A stretch of DNA of 64,000 bases from Diaporthe sp. PMI_573 (lineage: Eukaryota; Ascomycota; Sordariomycetes; Diaporthales; Diaporthaceae). Position 1 is the stretch's first letter. Each line of letters starts with the position of its first letter. The stretch spans positions 62,001-126,000 of the forward strand of contig JAJTUP010000070.1 of NCBI GenBank assembly GCA_021399435.1, written 5' to 3'. Positions 25,108-36,573 of this stretch are shown piece by piece. The translations under genes and the position numbers were made by a program. Under the pieces are notes generated by a model, which worked only from the letters and a program-made list of their open reading frames with translations, was not told the origin of the DNA and did no database searches.

Positions 25108-25162
25108 TTAGTCAGAAAAAGTTGTGTGCCCTCCATTAATAGTTGTGCAAATCTCCGTTTTC
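25108..25162 (-). repeat. MULE terminal inverted repeat (transposase 5' side)
   Basis: 55 bp, inverted match of 22060-22114, followed by the AAGAATAA duplication. Confidence 0.9.
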
Positions 25163-26520
25163 AAGAATAAAGGCTAGGAGAGGTTATTGTTGTCCTTATT
25201 GACTATGAGATTATTTATCGAGATGTTTCTATGTAGGAAACCAGCTTTGCGTAGTAATTTATGTCCTATAATGCTGCCCTCGAGTACTGTAAGGAGAGCC
25301 GATCGAGAGCTTGCCTTGTAGATAGGCTTTCTATAGTTACAAAGAATAATACGTCAATAGACCTGATTTAATATTATATTGCTGCCAGCCTTTGTTGGAA
25401 ATACTGAACAGGATTGCTTGCTGGGGGGCAAAGGGGCGCTAATTTGGCTAGATGATTGCTTTTTGCCCGCGGCGCGGCTGCTGCTGTAACTTCTTCGTAA
25501 AGCTCCAGATGCTAATATACTTGGGGGCAGCATCGAGCGTCCCGGCCAATAGTTGGTGGCTATGGTAAAATCCAGTCCTCTGCAGATGTTGCCCCAAATA
25601 TCGTTATCCGTACTGTGTACCTGAACAGTCTTATGGTAATAGTATCAGGCTATATTAATGATGCCTTAACTAGTTGCCTTGCGTAATAATTCGCCCTCCT
25701 TATCGCGTTCTAGGTACTACCATAAGTCTTTAATGACAAGAGGTGCCTATAGGTATCCTTTATGATAGGCTTTCCAGTAAGTCATAGCCCGGCTAGCTAT
25801 GTAATATGTACATTACATTATCTTGTTAATAATAAGGCACTCTATTCAGCCTTCCTGCTTAATCTTGATAAACCGTTTATCATTTGCCGTTATAATCGTT
25901 AAATTAAAGCTAAGTTCCTCCCTATTTATCAAAAGAAAACCGAGGATTGTAAATATAAACTGTAATCTATCTTTATTAACATTAAAATGCTCGAATACAA
26001 CCCTACCCAGCCTATTAAACTCCTAAATCCTTATAATAGATCCATAGAAAGTAAAGCCTAAGATAAAACAATAAATGTCTTAAGCAGCATGGATTTTTCT
26101 AGCATATATCCTAAGATTAAGCCATGCCTTTAATGCTTTATTAGCTAATAGATTATTCTTTAACTCGCCTGGAATAAGTATTTGCGACTAGTAGTATTAG
26201 GAGTCTTTTCCAGCCTTGAGGTCATCTATAAAGCCGACGTTAAGTTTGCGTTTTCCTATAGAACTATAAATTAGCTTATTAGGCTGTACTAAGGGCCTGT
26301 ATTAGTTTGTTGGGTTTAATCTATAGTCTTTTGCAAACGCTGCTAGCTTCTTATATATATCTACAAACTGGCTTAATACATTATCTTAATTTACATCCTT
26401 CGGCTATCCGCTCCATTCTTTACTAAAGAGTAGATAGCTGCCCTTTGTGTAATTTTTAAAGACGGCCTTAGATGCTGTTTCCAGACCTGCTATATATCTT
26501 CTGAAGGATTGTGCCTTCAG
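25163..26520 (-). pseudogene. FunK1 fungal protein kinase, N-terminal and central part
   Basis: Reads right to left from about 26520. Landmarks are a KEWSG-stop-PKDVN block, RKLNVGFIDDLKAGKDS, then ILIPGELKNN, an FILGFTFYGSIIRI-like block, LQFIFTILGFLLINREEL, a Gly-rich kinase region, and the catalytic loop FLHRNISINNLIVNK, where HRD is read as HRN (25225-25233). The order and spacing are those of FunK1. Gln positions are often TAA/TAG. The N-terminal start is unclear because the sequence changes to GC-balanced at about 26525. The break is 10-15 codons after the catalytic loop. Function in the family is protein phosphorylation; targets are unknown. Confidence 0.85.
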
Positions 26521-27330
26521 CAGTGTGTTTCATCGGCAGGGTCGCAGTAGGGTGCACTGAGGCGAATTGGGACAATTGAGAATGGTCTGGACAACTTTGT
26601 ATTGAATTTGAGTGGGCTTCTGTCAGCCCTCCTCACAGTCCCTCCAACATTGTCTCACCCGTGGGCACGCGTGGGTTGGCTCTGGTGCAAGAATGGCGAG
26701 GCCGGAAAATTCGCCCTTCAGACCCACTATCTTTGGTTATAAATAACCAGCCAACCCTAACCTTGACAGTAACCAAACTAAATACAGATAAACTTCAGAC
26801 ATCACGCTATCTAATTGACTAGGTTACAAACTTTTTAGGTAAGAAATAAGGGAAATGCAGAGGTACGAAGTTAGGGTCTTAAAATAGCCCAAAAAATCGA
26901 CTCACGGCCACCAAACTCATCTTTCGCCGCGCACGCCCCATAGGCACTTAGAGAAAATCCAGTGCCAAGTCTAGGGTAACTCTCTGCGTGCAGCGCCTAC
27001 ATGAGCGTTTCCGTTTAACAAGATTAAAAGCAATAAAGGTATAAATAAGCAAGAAAGAATAATAGTAACTAATAGCCTTATAGCTATTATTAAAATTAAG
27101 AAAATACTGGCAAAAAAAAGAGGCAGGCAGCTATAAGCAAGCTTTTAATTGGGAGATAATTAAGTCAAATTATATTTTTATATATAGTATATTATTTAAG
27201 TTAGTTAATATAAAAAGTATGGCTAAAAAGGTAAAAAAAGAAGATTTAAAAAAGTTAGAAAATAAGCTGCGTTTTTAACATATAAAAACATTTAAAAACT
27301 CTATACTTAGCTTTATAAAAGATTAAATCT
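26521..27330. other. Non-coding stretch to the right of FunK1
   Basis: 26530-27000 is GC-balanced and could hold the FunK1 upstream region. A TATAAATA motif is present near 26738 on the + strand, but no open frame follows it. From 27000 the sequence becomes AT-rich and RIP-like. Confidence 0.4.
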
Positions 27331-27374
27331 TTTTAAGTATTTAAAACTTATAGTTAAAAATACAAATATAGGTA

Positions 27375-27795
27375 ATATTAATTATATATCTAGATTAGTT
27401 ATTAATAATAACTAAATTAAAAATAAGATTTTTATGCCACTCTATAATCTTTTAAGGCATTATAAAAGTTTATATAGGCTAGAAAATCTAATATTAAGGC
27501 ATAGCCTATATAATGCTTTTATTTACATCAAAAGATTATAAAATATTTTAAAGCCTAGGTTGAAAATAAACATAAATAGCCTTAACTTTATATCTAGTCT
27601 GCTTATTAATAATGGTTAAGTTAAAAAGAAGATTTTTAAGTATTTATAGTAAGTTTGTAAATATCGGCTACCTTATGATTTTTCCAAAGCCTTATAGAAG
27701 TTTATATAGGCTAGGACTTTAAATATTAGGGCGTAGCCTATATAGTGCTTTATTTGTATTAGGAGGTTTACAGAATGTTTTAAAGCCTAGGGAGC
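27375..27795 (+). repeat. Tandem AT-rich repeat, two diverged copies of about 200 bp, each with a hairpin
   Basis: Copy A (about 27375-27550) and copy B (about 27590-27795) share a block starting near TATCTAG and ending TTTTAAAGCCTAGG. Each carries the same 11-bp inverted repeat TATATAGGCTA / TAGCCTATATA, at 27471-27481/27502-27512 and 27703-27713/27734-27744, with 20-nt loops. No coding frame. Confidence 0.75.
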
Positions 27796-27840
27796 TAAAA
27801 TAGTATCTGTAGCCTGGCAATAGGCACCGACTTTTTGGTC

Positions 27841-30580
27841 TTAAGTATTGCAAATTAAGTATAATGTAGCGCTATAGATATCCTCTCTTGTGGCGTGTTG
27901 GGCGATATGGACGATGGTGGATGTTGGATGAGAGAAGATGTCGAAAGTGAAAAGCAGGGGCTGCGGCAGATGATGGGTAAAATTGGGGAGCGCCTTGGAC
28001 AGCACGGACCCTAGCGGGGCCTGCGCCATTGCCTCGTGGTTCCTTGGCGCCCATTGGTGGCGATGAATGAACTGCTCTGCCGATTTGATCTTAAAACGCG
28101 TTTGTAGCCACTCCCCCGCTAGAATCTTAAACACACTTACTTGAGCGACCACCGCCCAAATTAGGGTTCAGCCCAAGAGGCCAGCTGTTTACTGCGTCTC
28201 CTTAGAGTTCATGTCCGCTCGTGGTCTGCTGCTGCAACTGGTCGGACTAACTTGGAGGCAGGTAGGTTCGAGCTACAGCCCAACTGGCTTCAAAGTCGCT
28301 TCGTTGCCCCTTCATCTCTCTTACTTGGGCAACTATAGCTGTGAATCAACAATTGTTCACAGTCACATTGTGCCTTCGTTGCCATAGGACGTAAGGACCG
28401 TCTCAGTAATAGTTAGACTTATTACCGGTACTAAGTAACAAAATTCCTAACCCTGGTTTTGGTATGCTGTGGTACGCAAAGTGACTGCCATATCCGCGAA
28501 TATCCATCAGTCGGAGCCATCTGAGCTAAATCCCACAGTTGATTACCACTGCTTGGATAGAAACGGAGCTCAGTGACGGTCTTTTTGGCTGTTTTCCATA
28601 CATCATTTGATGGTTCGAAGGAAATTTGAATGCCGCAATGAAAAATCACGTTCTTTTCGTACCCCCAACTAAAGTAGTTTATTATTATCGTTGCCATTGC
28701 AGAAGGTCCATGCCGCACTTAGTTCTAAACTACCACTTATTACATTGACTATTTATCACAAATTATCGTCTTTGCATGTCGCCCTTCACTTGCAACGGTG
28801 TTATTTTCGCCAAGAAGAGATGCAAAGCTGTAAACGGATTTGAGAAGCGGCATTTGTTTAGGCCTTACCACCAACACCTCACGATAGGGCTGGCAGGCGA
28901 GAAGCAAAGGAGGAGGAGGAACCGATTTTATTCGAAAACGTGCCGCTTAGTCGAGGACTCTCAAGTCTCTACGCAATCATATGGCCTTAAGTCGTTAAGG
29001 CTCCTCATACTTGTCTCGAATTGCGACCAGAACGACATCCTTGCAAATATCCATCGGACCGGCTTGCAGCCTGCAGCCGGTCAACATCAGTTTTGCCCAG
29101 CTTGTTAGCAACCATTCAATACCTGCTTAGTTTGAATTTATTGTCCAATCACCATGCTTGCGTGTTCTCGGCAAAGCCGAACATAACAAATCCCTCCCGG
29201 TATTGGAACGTTGGTACTATAGCACTCCGCCTCACCTGTCTCGCCCGCCTGAGATGGTAAGCAATGGGACGCCGGCGCGGTCCGGTTCGCAGTGGCAAGC
29301 GACACTGGCTCCATCAATCCGGAAAGGCAAGCAATTGATAGCACCACATCTGCACCTAACTAGCGCTTACCACGCCGCAAAGGCGCGACTGTCGTACGCA
29401 GTCCATCCCCCCACCTGCATGATGCGGCGCCGCTTGGCTAAGCAGAGACAGATCAACAGGCATTTAAGTAGGTGTGACAACGAGAGAGAGGGGGTCGCCG
29501 CTGCCGCCGATTCGCTGATCATGGCGGACGAAAAAGAAAAAGGGGATAAAGCCTTGCTAGAGTTGGATCTGGAAGCAACTCCATAATATATTGTATTAGT
29601 GCCCGACTGGAAAAGCTCACGCAATTGATATTTAAGCCTAATAAACCAACGGCCTGTAACTCCAAGTTTCCTTGGGAAACCTCGCATGCTGGATGAACGT
29701 GACCTGCGGGACTGCACATGTGCTGTTGGGCATCACTGCTGGTCGTCTTGGGAGATATTGCACACTTGTATGCTGACCTTAGCACGACACGTCACGTAAA
29801 CGATGAGAGGGAATAGCGATTGCATTCGAATCTGCCCCTCGAGAAATTATTGTCCCAAGTAGTCTCAGAATCCTAGTAGTCTTTCGGACAGGCCGATGAA
29901 AGCCCAACTATGCGGGGGTATGCACTAGACACTCACTTAAGAAATAGCATTTCAGGCTGGAATGCCTGTGAATACAGGGCTGTCTCTGCGGGGTCGAGAG
30001 TGGGGTCCGCAGGAAGGACCACGTAGCAGAAGTTTAGTGGTATGCATGTGAGCTTCTAATGCATATTGAGGCCGGCTCTGGTTGGAATGCCATAGGATTC
30101 GGGCGAGGGAGGGGAAAGAGGAATGACTGTTTCCTTGCCACCAACTTTGGTCGAGAACTGCTGCTCGACATGAATGGCTCCAAATTGGAGGTGAAAGTGT
30201 AATTAACTCAAGCAGACCAGAACGTACTCAATATTGAAGGGACCCTCAGAACATGACTAACGCCAAAGAATGCCCAATTAGAATTTTCTGTTGAGACACT
30301 GGTGTTTGATAAAGTATCCTAGTTTATGAGGGACATCTCTAGTCACCAACAGTGAGTTGTGTTACAGGGACATGGGCGCTGCCAGCCTTGTCGAATATGG
30401 CCTGCAGAAGCCCAGGGCTGTTGCCTTGGTCACCCTTCACACCCTCACTCAGATAAGTCCGTGATTAGTTCGTGGCATTGCGACCGTGTTATTCGTACCC
30501 AACGGCATGTATTACCCCACCGCATCTCCGGGAGACTGTCAGGCAAATATGATCGACAAGGCTCTGGTGGTAGAACCTGT
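27841..30580. other. GC-balanced stretch, no supported gene
   Basis: Open frames of 95-142 codons (27841-28152 -, 28431-28718 -, 29158-29586 +, 29367-29717 -) overlap each other and carry no motif that I know. The frame at 27872-28152 - looks most protein-like and might be a gene relic. Confidence 0.4.
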
Positions 30581-30586
30581 GATTCT

Positions 30587-30595
30587 TTATATAAA
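30587..30595 (+). promoter_or_regulatory. TATA-like box upstream of the CorA-like gene
   Basis: TTATATAAA lies 81 bp before ATG 30668, a usual spacing for fungal genes with a short leader. Confidence 0.4.
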
Positions 30596-30667
30596 CCTAG
30601 GCCCCTTCGCAGTAATCAAAAAGACTATTTCTTTATATCGTCGATTACACATAATCATCAGCTGGTC

Positions 30668-33600
30668 ATGAAACGCCGTCTTCGAAGCATGACAGACACA
30701 AACCATCAACATTTCTCCCCGGGTATTGCCTCATTACCATCATCCCTTTCTGCGGGTACCTCCGGCAGTTGCGATCGACTGCGACCTGATGGACACACGA
30801 TGCCGGCTCAAAACGATAGATGGCTGCGGACCAGTCCGAACACTCAGTGGCAAAACCTTGAAAACCAGAGATTCATCGATCAAGCCCAACTCCGAAGTGC
30901 GTCGCTCGATGGAGATAGAGATACCTCGGACGATGAAGAAGAGGACTTCGATAGCTCCGAAGAGATGTCTGATGCCGAAGGACGTAACAATGACAGTGGA
31001 GGTGAGATTTCCGACGAAGAAGATGAAGCTGATATCAAGTACAATATCGAATGTATCAATTTCGACCCGCCTGGAGTGGCAGATAAAAAATGCCCCGAAA
31101 CTCATCTCAGCCCTGATGATCAGCCACCTGCGTCACGATGGCAGGACCGACGAACAGTAAACACAAAACATGGATCTGTGGGACAAGAAGATTCTGTTGT
31201 CGAACGATTTTTGGGGGCCGTGCAAGATCAAGATTTGCATCGCGACTCAATCGCCAGGTCAAGCCAATTCCTCAAAACAGTTTCGCTGGAGGACTTGGAA
31301 GAAGGTGCGGGAGAGTTTGGAGAAAGTCGGATACTGCTTGAGGACAGGAACTTTTCTAGGAAGACTTTTCGACCATACCCTAGATCAATGACTCCAAAAC
31401 AGCTCTATAATGCTCTGGGAAAACAGGTGAGGAGAAGTATTCATATTTACCTCCTTGACTAACTACTGCACATAGCGATACCCAGCCACGACCGCATCAA
31501 ACTTTGCGACTACTACGCCGGAGTTGTGGACCGAATCGGAAGATTGCGTGGTGGAAAGGCGGACGTTGTAAGCCTTCGAAAGTCATGCACATATGAATGT
31601 AGAACTCGTCTAAGGCTTCACGTAGGTATATGTCGAACCCCAATAAGTTGTGTGCTTTGGTGCTAGCGGCCACCGCAAGCCCAACCCAAGCCCCTATCTT
31701 GTTCGATTTCATCGATCGGTATCTCAAGTTCGAGACATCAATCTCGGTTAACATCAATGTGGGTCGAATTATCTTCTTTTGGTTGAAAACCTATGTGTTT
31801 CTCTGACCGAACATAGTACCTTGCTAGTACACGCATGACATTATCCTTTCATCTTCCGTTCTACACGTGCAGAGAGCGATCATGCACAGACTCTCGTGAA
31901 GATCACGAAGGTGTACCACTAAGAAGGTCCTATGAAATACCGTACATGCACTTAACGGGAAATTCTGAAGACTCACAGAAGCCGAGGAGATGGATATGCG
32001 AGTCACAAGTGTCCATACTGGTATCGATCGTTGATCTCAATGGCTGGACTGCTTATGCGTTCGAGGATACGTACTACAAAAAGCATGAACCTACTTCATA
32101 TTGGGACTCTTTCTGCTCCAAACTAGGTTATTACTACCCCGATGCCTTATCTTCGGGAACACTCGACTCAACTCGGTTCCTCGAACCAAGGATGTACTTC
32201 CTCAGGGTTTTCGAGACTCGAATCGATCAAGTTTATCGAGAATGGCGAGTAGTGGTGGATATGCTGGCAGAAATCGTGAAAAGGTAAGCCAATGGTTTCC
32301 GTTGGGGGAAATGATTCCCTTTCATTCCGTTTCGTATTCGAATCGACAATCTAATATGACCAAAATGCCAGACACAGACCAGACCGAATCTTCACTCAAT
32401 CTGCTGGATACAGAAGCCGCTGGAACAGTAAGCGCGATAAGCAGATACTGCTACAACAACGGTATTCAGAATGGATTAGCATTATTACTATTATCGTGTC
32501 CGACCAATCCGGACAGATTTCAACGACGCTTACGGCGTGGGAAGAGTTCGAAAAGAGATGCTCTAAGTACTTCCCTGAAGACCCATACTCGCCCTTGGAT
32601 ACCAGCATTGGCCACACATTCTCGATGATCAAGCTGCTGAAGGACAGACTCGATGGCTTAAGTCAGGAGATCGCCAGGGATCAGATCACGGTATGTTTAA
32701 GTAATCACCAAGCCCTGTACAGAAACCTTGGCTCACTTCTAGTTGCTAGCTGTCCGCTCAGCTGGCATTGGAGAATACCGGGACTGCAAAATTTGTAAAA
32801 GCTTTGACTGTTATTAGTATTGTAAGTATTGACGTCTCCCAGAATAATGATTATAAATATATAGTGATAAACTACATAAGGGTGGCCGGTATCTAACAGA
32901 ACCTTGTTTGATAGGTGATGATGCCAATGGTCCTGGACATTGCGTTATTCTCTATCCAGCCAGGTGTTATGCCCTTCCAGATGGACTTCCTTGCTTTTGT
33001 AAAATCCTATTTTTCCCTTGCTTTATTTTTCTGTGTGATCTGGATCGTTTTGTCACAGTGGGATACTTTGATGCTTCGTGGTTGTTTTGTCCTTGAAAAC
33101 CTGAACAGCGCATTCCGGCCGTCTTCCAAGACTGGAAATAAGCCAGCTAATGGAGAAGAGCAAGCGAGCAAAATGAGCGGTGCTAGTGCCGATACAGATG
33201 GAGATAACAGCCAGATGGACGGAACCTCACCTCAATGTCACAACCCTGAGATGCATGCGAAGGCGCACCACGTGGCAGACTCCAGCCGCTCAACACCTCG
33301 AACGCGGGGCCCAGATATCCAAGGGCCTGGTGTAGACGCAATCAGACGACAATCCGAGTCCGTTTCGCCCCAAATGACCCCTCAAGCGGCAGCAGCAGGG
33401 CTTCAATATCAAGCTTTTGACGTCCAAAGGGCACCGTGGCCCCAAGATCAAAGTTCCCAGATCCGAATTGATGCACACAATATGTCCGGTGAAGAGTTGT
33501 CTTCCCAATCTCTGATGGGAGAAATCTTCGCTCATGTTCGAACACAATGGAGCAGTGCTGAAAGCACTGAAGCGCAGCTGGATTTACTAGAGAGCCTCGG

Positions 33601-35644
33601 CAAACATAAGCCAAAATCCGTGCCTGAAGCCGCCGGCATTGGCTCGACTTGGCAAGGTTGGCTCCGATGTGAGTGGGAACTTCCAGGCGTTGTTCAGCAA
33701 TTGCGGGAATCACAATCAAGTGAGATCCAGAACCTTCTGAGGAACGTCATCACTATCACTGGGGGTCCTGGAGGCATGGAATGTTCGACCTGTGCCGAGT
33801 TTCTGGAAAAGACATGGGAAGAATCGGGTTTGATGGCCCTCGAAGTCCTTAGCCAAGGTGTGGCCCTCCTGGAGCACGGCTCGACAACTTCGTCAAGGTC
33901 AACACCCAGCCAGACTTTGGAAATTCGTGTCACAAACACCCACATCATTATTGGAGTGGAAAGAGACGAGCAAGATGCCCAATCATTTGTCGATGCCATT
34001 GTGTGGATTTGTACCGCCGTCAGGGTCAATCCCCAAAGACAGGCAAACTCTGGCGAAAGATCACAATTACAGATGTCGAAAGCCAGTCAGCTCATGTCTA
34101 TCAAAGGCGTACAACCCCAGGTTCTGGTTTACGGTCTCGCAGACCTCACTGAATGCTCGGATCAAGAGCTTGGACCCCAGGCCAAATGCTGGACAGGGCT
34201 GTTCCGCTCGGGAATCGTGGCGTTTCACCCATGCGAGAGATCATGGGGGGCCGGTTTGGAGATCTCGTTTGACATGATGATCCATCTATCCGGGGTCGAA
34301 AACGTCTATAATATTGAGGGGGGCGTTATCTTCGTGGGTTTCTCCACGGCTTTGGTACCTACCTCCCATGATGAGAGTACGAACAGCGTGCAATGGCATT
34401 TTGAGGAGGTCAATGGGATGTCGGGTGAACTACTGAGGCCATGCTCTCTGCCTTCTATACTCGGAGGCTGGTATAAGTTTCAGGACGTCAACATACTCCG
34501 CACGTCCAAATGTTTTGTGGGTTGGTATGAGCGAGCAAATATCCTACTGGGTACTCGCCAGCTCGTCGTAGACTCACACAACAGGCTGGATTGGAGCATC
34601 GATACCAAGGAACACCGCCAGAGTGTTCGCATGGAGGGCTTTGAGGCCAATGGGCAGCTGGGCTTTACAGCTGGCCCAATCAATACCTCCCTACAGCTCG
34701 TCAGCACATGGCGTTTTCACTCGAATGTTCAACACTTCTGTCGACATGAGCAATACAGCATGGCGTTACGTCTAGGCTGCGGGAATGTCGCCATAATTAT
34801 CGACTCGGAATCAAAACAAGTCTGGCTTGTTCCCATGTTAAGTCTTATTCTTCACTTATGCCATCGATATTTCCAAGAAATCAACCGTAACGGCCAGGTA
34901 GACAACCCCTTGCCATTTGCTGATCCGTCCCCCGACGGAGCATCGGAAGCAGCTCGAGTGCTAGAGCGCAGCGGAGACGTTCTGGTCTTCGGTGCGGAGG
35001 GAGATTCGGACGCAGAAAACCTACGTCAACTGTTTCTTAGAATCAATACCAATCTCCTCAACGCCGCAAGGACCCGCGAGTCGTCAAACAAGAGGACGCT
35101 CTTCGCGTCAGAACTAATGGCAATGGTCACCGAGCCCGGTAGAGGAAGTCCGCTGAAAAAGATTAGGGCGGCCGCCGCCGCAGAATCATGGGTGGGCCTC
35201 CTAGCAAGGGTGGACTTTGTTGGCGTGTGCGCCAACATAGGGCGTTTGATCGAGCCAGACCCCCCTTCTACAAATCCGTGCATCTGTTCTGCGCTGCCAA
35301 GCGACAGATATCTCCTCGCGGCGCATATGCGCTGTCTGGATGCGCTATCCCAGCGCGAAGGGGACAAAATGAGAAACTCCCGGAATAGGGTTTGCCGACT
35401 AGGCGAGAAGGTCTTTTGGAACATGGGAAAGTTGTACTGGACTAGGTGTCCAGCTGCAGGGCATGACCCAATCTGGAATGAAAAAGACAAGATTCTGCAG
35501 CAGATTTCAAGTAAAGAAAAGGGAAAGGGCAGAGATGTGCAGGGGGTGAATGGCTTGACTGTACCGCAGCAATGTCTTCCAGAAGACGGGGTAGTTGTTT
35601 TTGGTGGTGACCCATCGAAAAGCCTTCTTCAGGGCTTGCGGTAG
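30668..35644 (+). CDS. CorA-like two-TM membrane protein fused in frame to a conserved fungal C-terminal domain
   Basis: Exons: 30668-31426, 31476-31567, 31626-31758, 31817-32283, 32372-32690, 32762-32821, 32915-35644. All six introns (49-93 bp) have GT-AG borders and keep the frame, giving 1519 residues. The N-terminus is acidic and disordered (DDEEEDFDSSEE), then come VERFLGAVQDQD and the conserved LSFHLPFY and REDHEG region near residues 335-360. EWRVVVDML and a predicted helical stretch (TLTAWEEFEKRC) follow, then two membrane segments (about 600-655) around KALTVISIVMMPMVLDIALFS and SYFSLALFFCVIWIVL, in the place of the CorA TM pair but without a GMN motif. I recall this as a fungal CorA-like family; transport is unproven. 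No stop separates it from the domain described at 33173. TATA-like box at 30587. No RIP damage. Confidence 0.7.
33173..35644 (+). CDS. Conserved fungal domain of 823 residues (alternative: separate gene)
   Basis: This is the C-terminal part of the long last exon. It could also be a gene of its own starting at ATG 33173 (AAAATGAGC context). After a Ser/Gln-rich linker come GIGSTWQGWLRCEWELPG, a hydrophobic/aromatic core with FRSGIVAFHPCERSWGAG and ISFDMMIHLSGVENV, ALVPTSHDES with WHFEEVNG, MLSLILHLCHRYFQEI, FADPSPDGA, LRQLFLRINTNLL and CICSALPSDRYLLAAHM. I remember these blocks from large uncharacterised fungal proteins but know no function. No TM segment or signal peptide in this part. Continuous open frame and normal GC suggest that it is functional. 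Confidence 0.65.
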   Translation: MSGASADTDGDNSQMDGTSPQCHNPEMHAKAHHVADSSRSTPRTRGPDIQGPGVDAIRRQSESVSPQMTPQAAAAGLQYQAFDVQRAPWPQDQSSQIRIDAHNMSGEELSSQSLMGEIFAHVRTQWSSAESTEAQLDLLESLGKHKPKSVPEAAGIGSTWQGWLRCEWELPGVVQQLRESQSSEIQNLLRNVITITGGPGGMECSTCAEFLEKTWEESGLMALEVLSQGVALLEHGSTTSSRSTPSQTLEIRVTNTHIIIGVERDEQDAQSFVDAIVWICTAVRVNPQRQANSGERSQLQMSKASQLMSIKGVQPQVLVYGLADLTECSDQELGPQAKCWTGLFRSGIVAFHPCERSWGAGLEISFDMMIHLSGVENVYNIEGGVIFVGFSTALVPTSHDESTNSVQWHFEEVNGMSGELLRPCSLPSILGGWYKFQDVNILRTSKCFVGWYERANILLGTRQLVVDSHNRLDWSIDTKEHRQSVRMEGFEANGQLGFTAGPINTSLQLVSTWRFHSNVQHFCRHEQYSMALRLGCGNVAIIIDSESKQVWLVPMLSLILHLCHRYFQEINRNGQVDNPLPFADPSPDGASEAARVLERSGDVLVFGAEGDSDAENLRQLFLRINTNLLNAARTRESSNKRTLFASELMAMVTEPGRGSPLKKIRAAAAAESWVGLLARVDFVGVCANIGRLIEPDPPSTNPCICSALPSDRYLLAAHMRCLDALSQREGDKMRNSRNRVCRLGEKVFWNMGKLYWTRCPAAGHDPIWNEKDKILQQISSKEKGKGRDVQGVNGLTVPQQCLPEDGVVVFGGDPSKSLLQGLR

Positions 35645-35893
35645 GGCGGGGGTATGCAGGGGAGGGGCGAATTCTTTTTCCCGATATCAAAATATAACCT
35701 GAGGAGCTTTGTTGCCGGGCGTGGCGTTGTGTGATACTTTCAATCACTTCGTGGCCATTTGTGGAGAAAGAAACTAGTGACGGAAAAGATGCTACGACGT
35801 CTTGCTGTGACGTCTTTTAATCTGAGCGTTGATGCGGCGGGGGCTGCCATCGTTATCACCGCTTTTTCGACGGGTGGAATGTCGAAATGACAG

Positions 35894-35941
35894 GAGTGTC
35901 AAACGTTGATGTCCAGATCAAACAGTCCTAGTTTGACACTC
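35894..35941. repeat. Perfect 11-bp inverted repeat
   Basis: GAGTGTCAAAC (35894-35904) and GTTTGACACTC (35931-35941), 26-nt spacer, 250 bp past the stop of the CorA-like gene. Could act as an RNA hairpin in a 3' untranslated region or be chance. Confidence 0.6.
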
Positions 35942-36536
35942 TGATTCGAAATTCACATGGACCTGTAGTTATATGAATTCAATTTGGTCCCAATGGGAGG
36001 ATTTTTGGGGCAATTATAATCTGCGCATCGTCGTGCCAGCCGCCATTTGAGCATGGCGCATGTTAGCACAGAGGATACCAATATGGTCATGCTTTCCCCA
36101 AGGCCAACACCAGCGGGCTGGAGCCGCTGGCCACGAATCAGGCCACATCTCGTAGTATGACCTCAATGGATGTCAGTGTCATCACTGCATTCCATGCTAT
36201 CGACAACGTGATCGTACCGTCTAGCCAGGTTGGCATATCCTCGGCTGCTTGTGGTAATGTCATCACTCCACACCATTTTCTCCGTCGACCGCATCCAGGG
36301 CGGTAATCAAACTGTTGGTACGGCCCTGACGGCGTAGGTCAGGGGGTCTTTGCACGTGCAAATAGAGGTGAGCAAAAGCCGTACGTCTGGGTACGGGTTC
36401 GATTCTTGCTACGGAAGGAAGAAGGGAAGCTATCGCCACCGTGGGCGCCGAAGCGCTTGGTGTAGTAGCCAGCCCTTCTGCTGACTAAGCCAGACCGGCC
36501 CTTCTGATTGGCCACAGCCGTGCCGGGCGTAAGGTA

Positions 36537-36573
36537 GCAAAAACAGCGGTCCGTCGCGGACCGCCCTTTTTGC
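36537..36573. repeat. Long near-perfect hairpin
   Basis: Arms GCAAAAA and GCGGTCCG pair with CGGACCGC and TTTTTGC around a 3-nt TCG loop, with a 2-nt internal mismatch. About 15 base pairs in 37 nt. Confidence 0.7.

Larger units (their letters stand above)
22060..25162 (-). mobile_element. Complete MULE DNA transposon inserted in FunK1
   Basis: The ends are 55-bp terminal inverted repeats, 22060-22114 and 25108-25162 (outermost bases GAAAACGGAG), differing at two transition sites. An 8-bp duplication AAGAATAA lies at 22052-22059 and 25163-25170. Transposase reads on the - strand. Total length is 3103 bp, in the range of fungal MULEs such as Hop. Confidence 0.92.

Noticed and set aside
29138..29785. 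Genes on both strands near 29.1-29.8 kb
   Set aside because: Frames mirror each other, lack motifs and show no splice structure.
36345..36420. tRNA-like T-arm (GGGTTCGATTC)
   Set aside because: The putative T-stem has a mismatch and two G-T pairs, and no acceptor or D-arm can be placed upstream.
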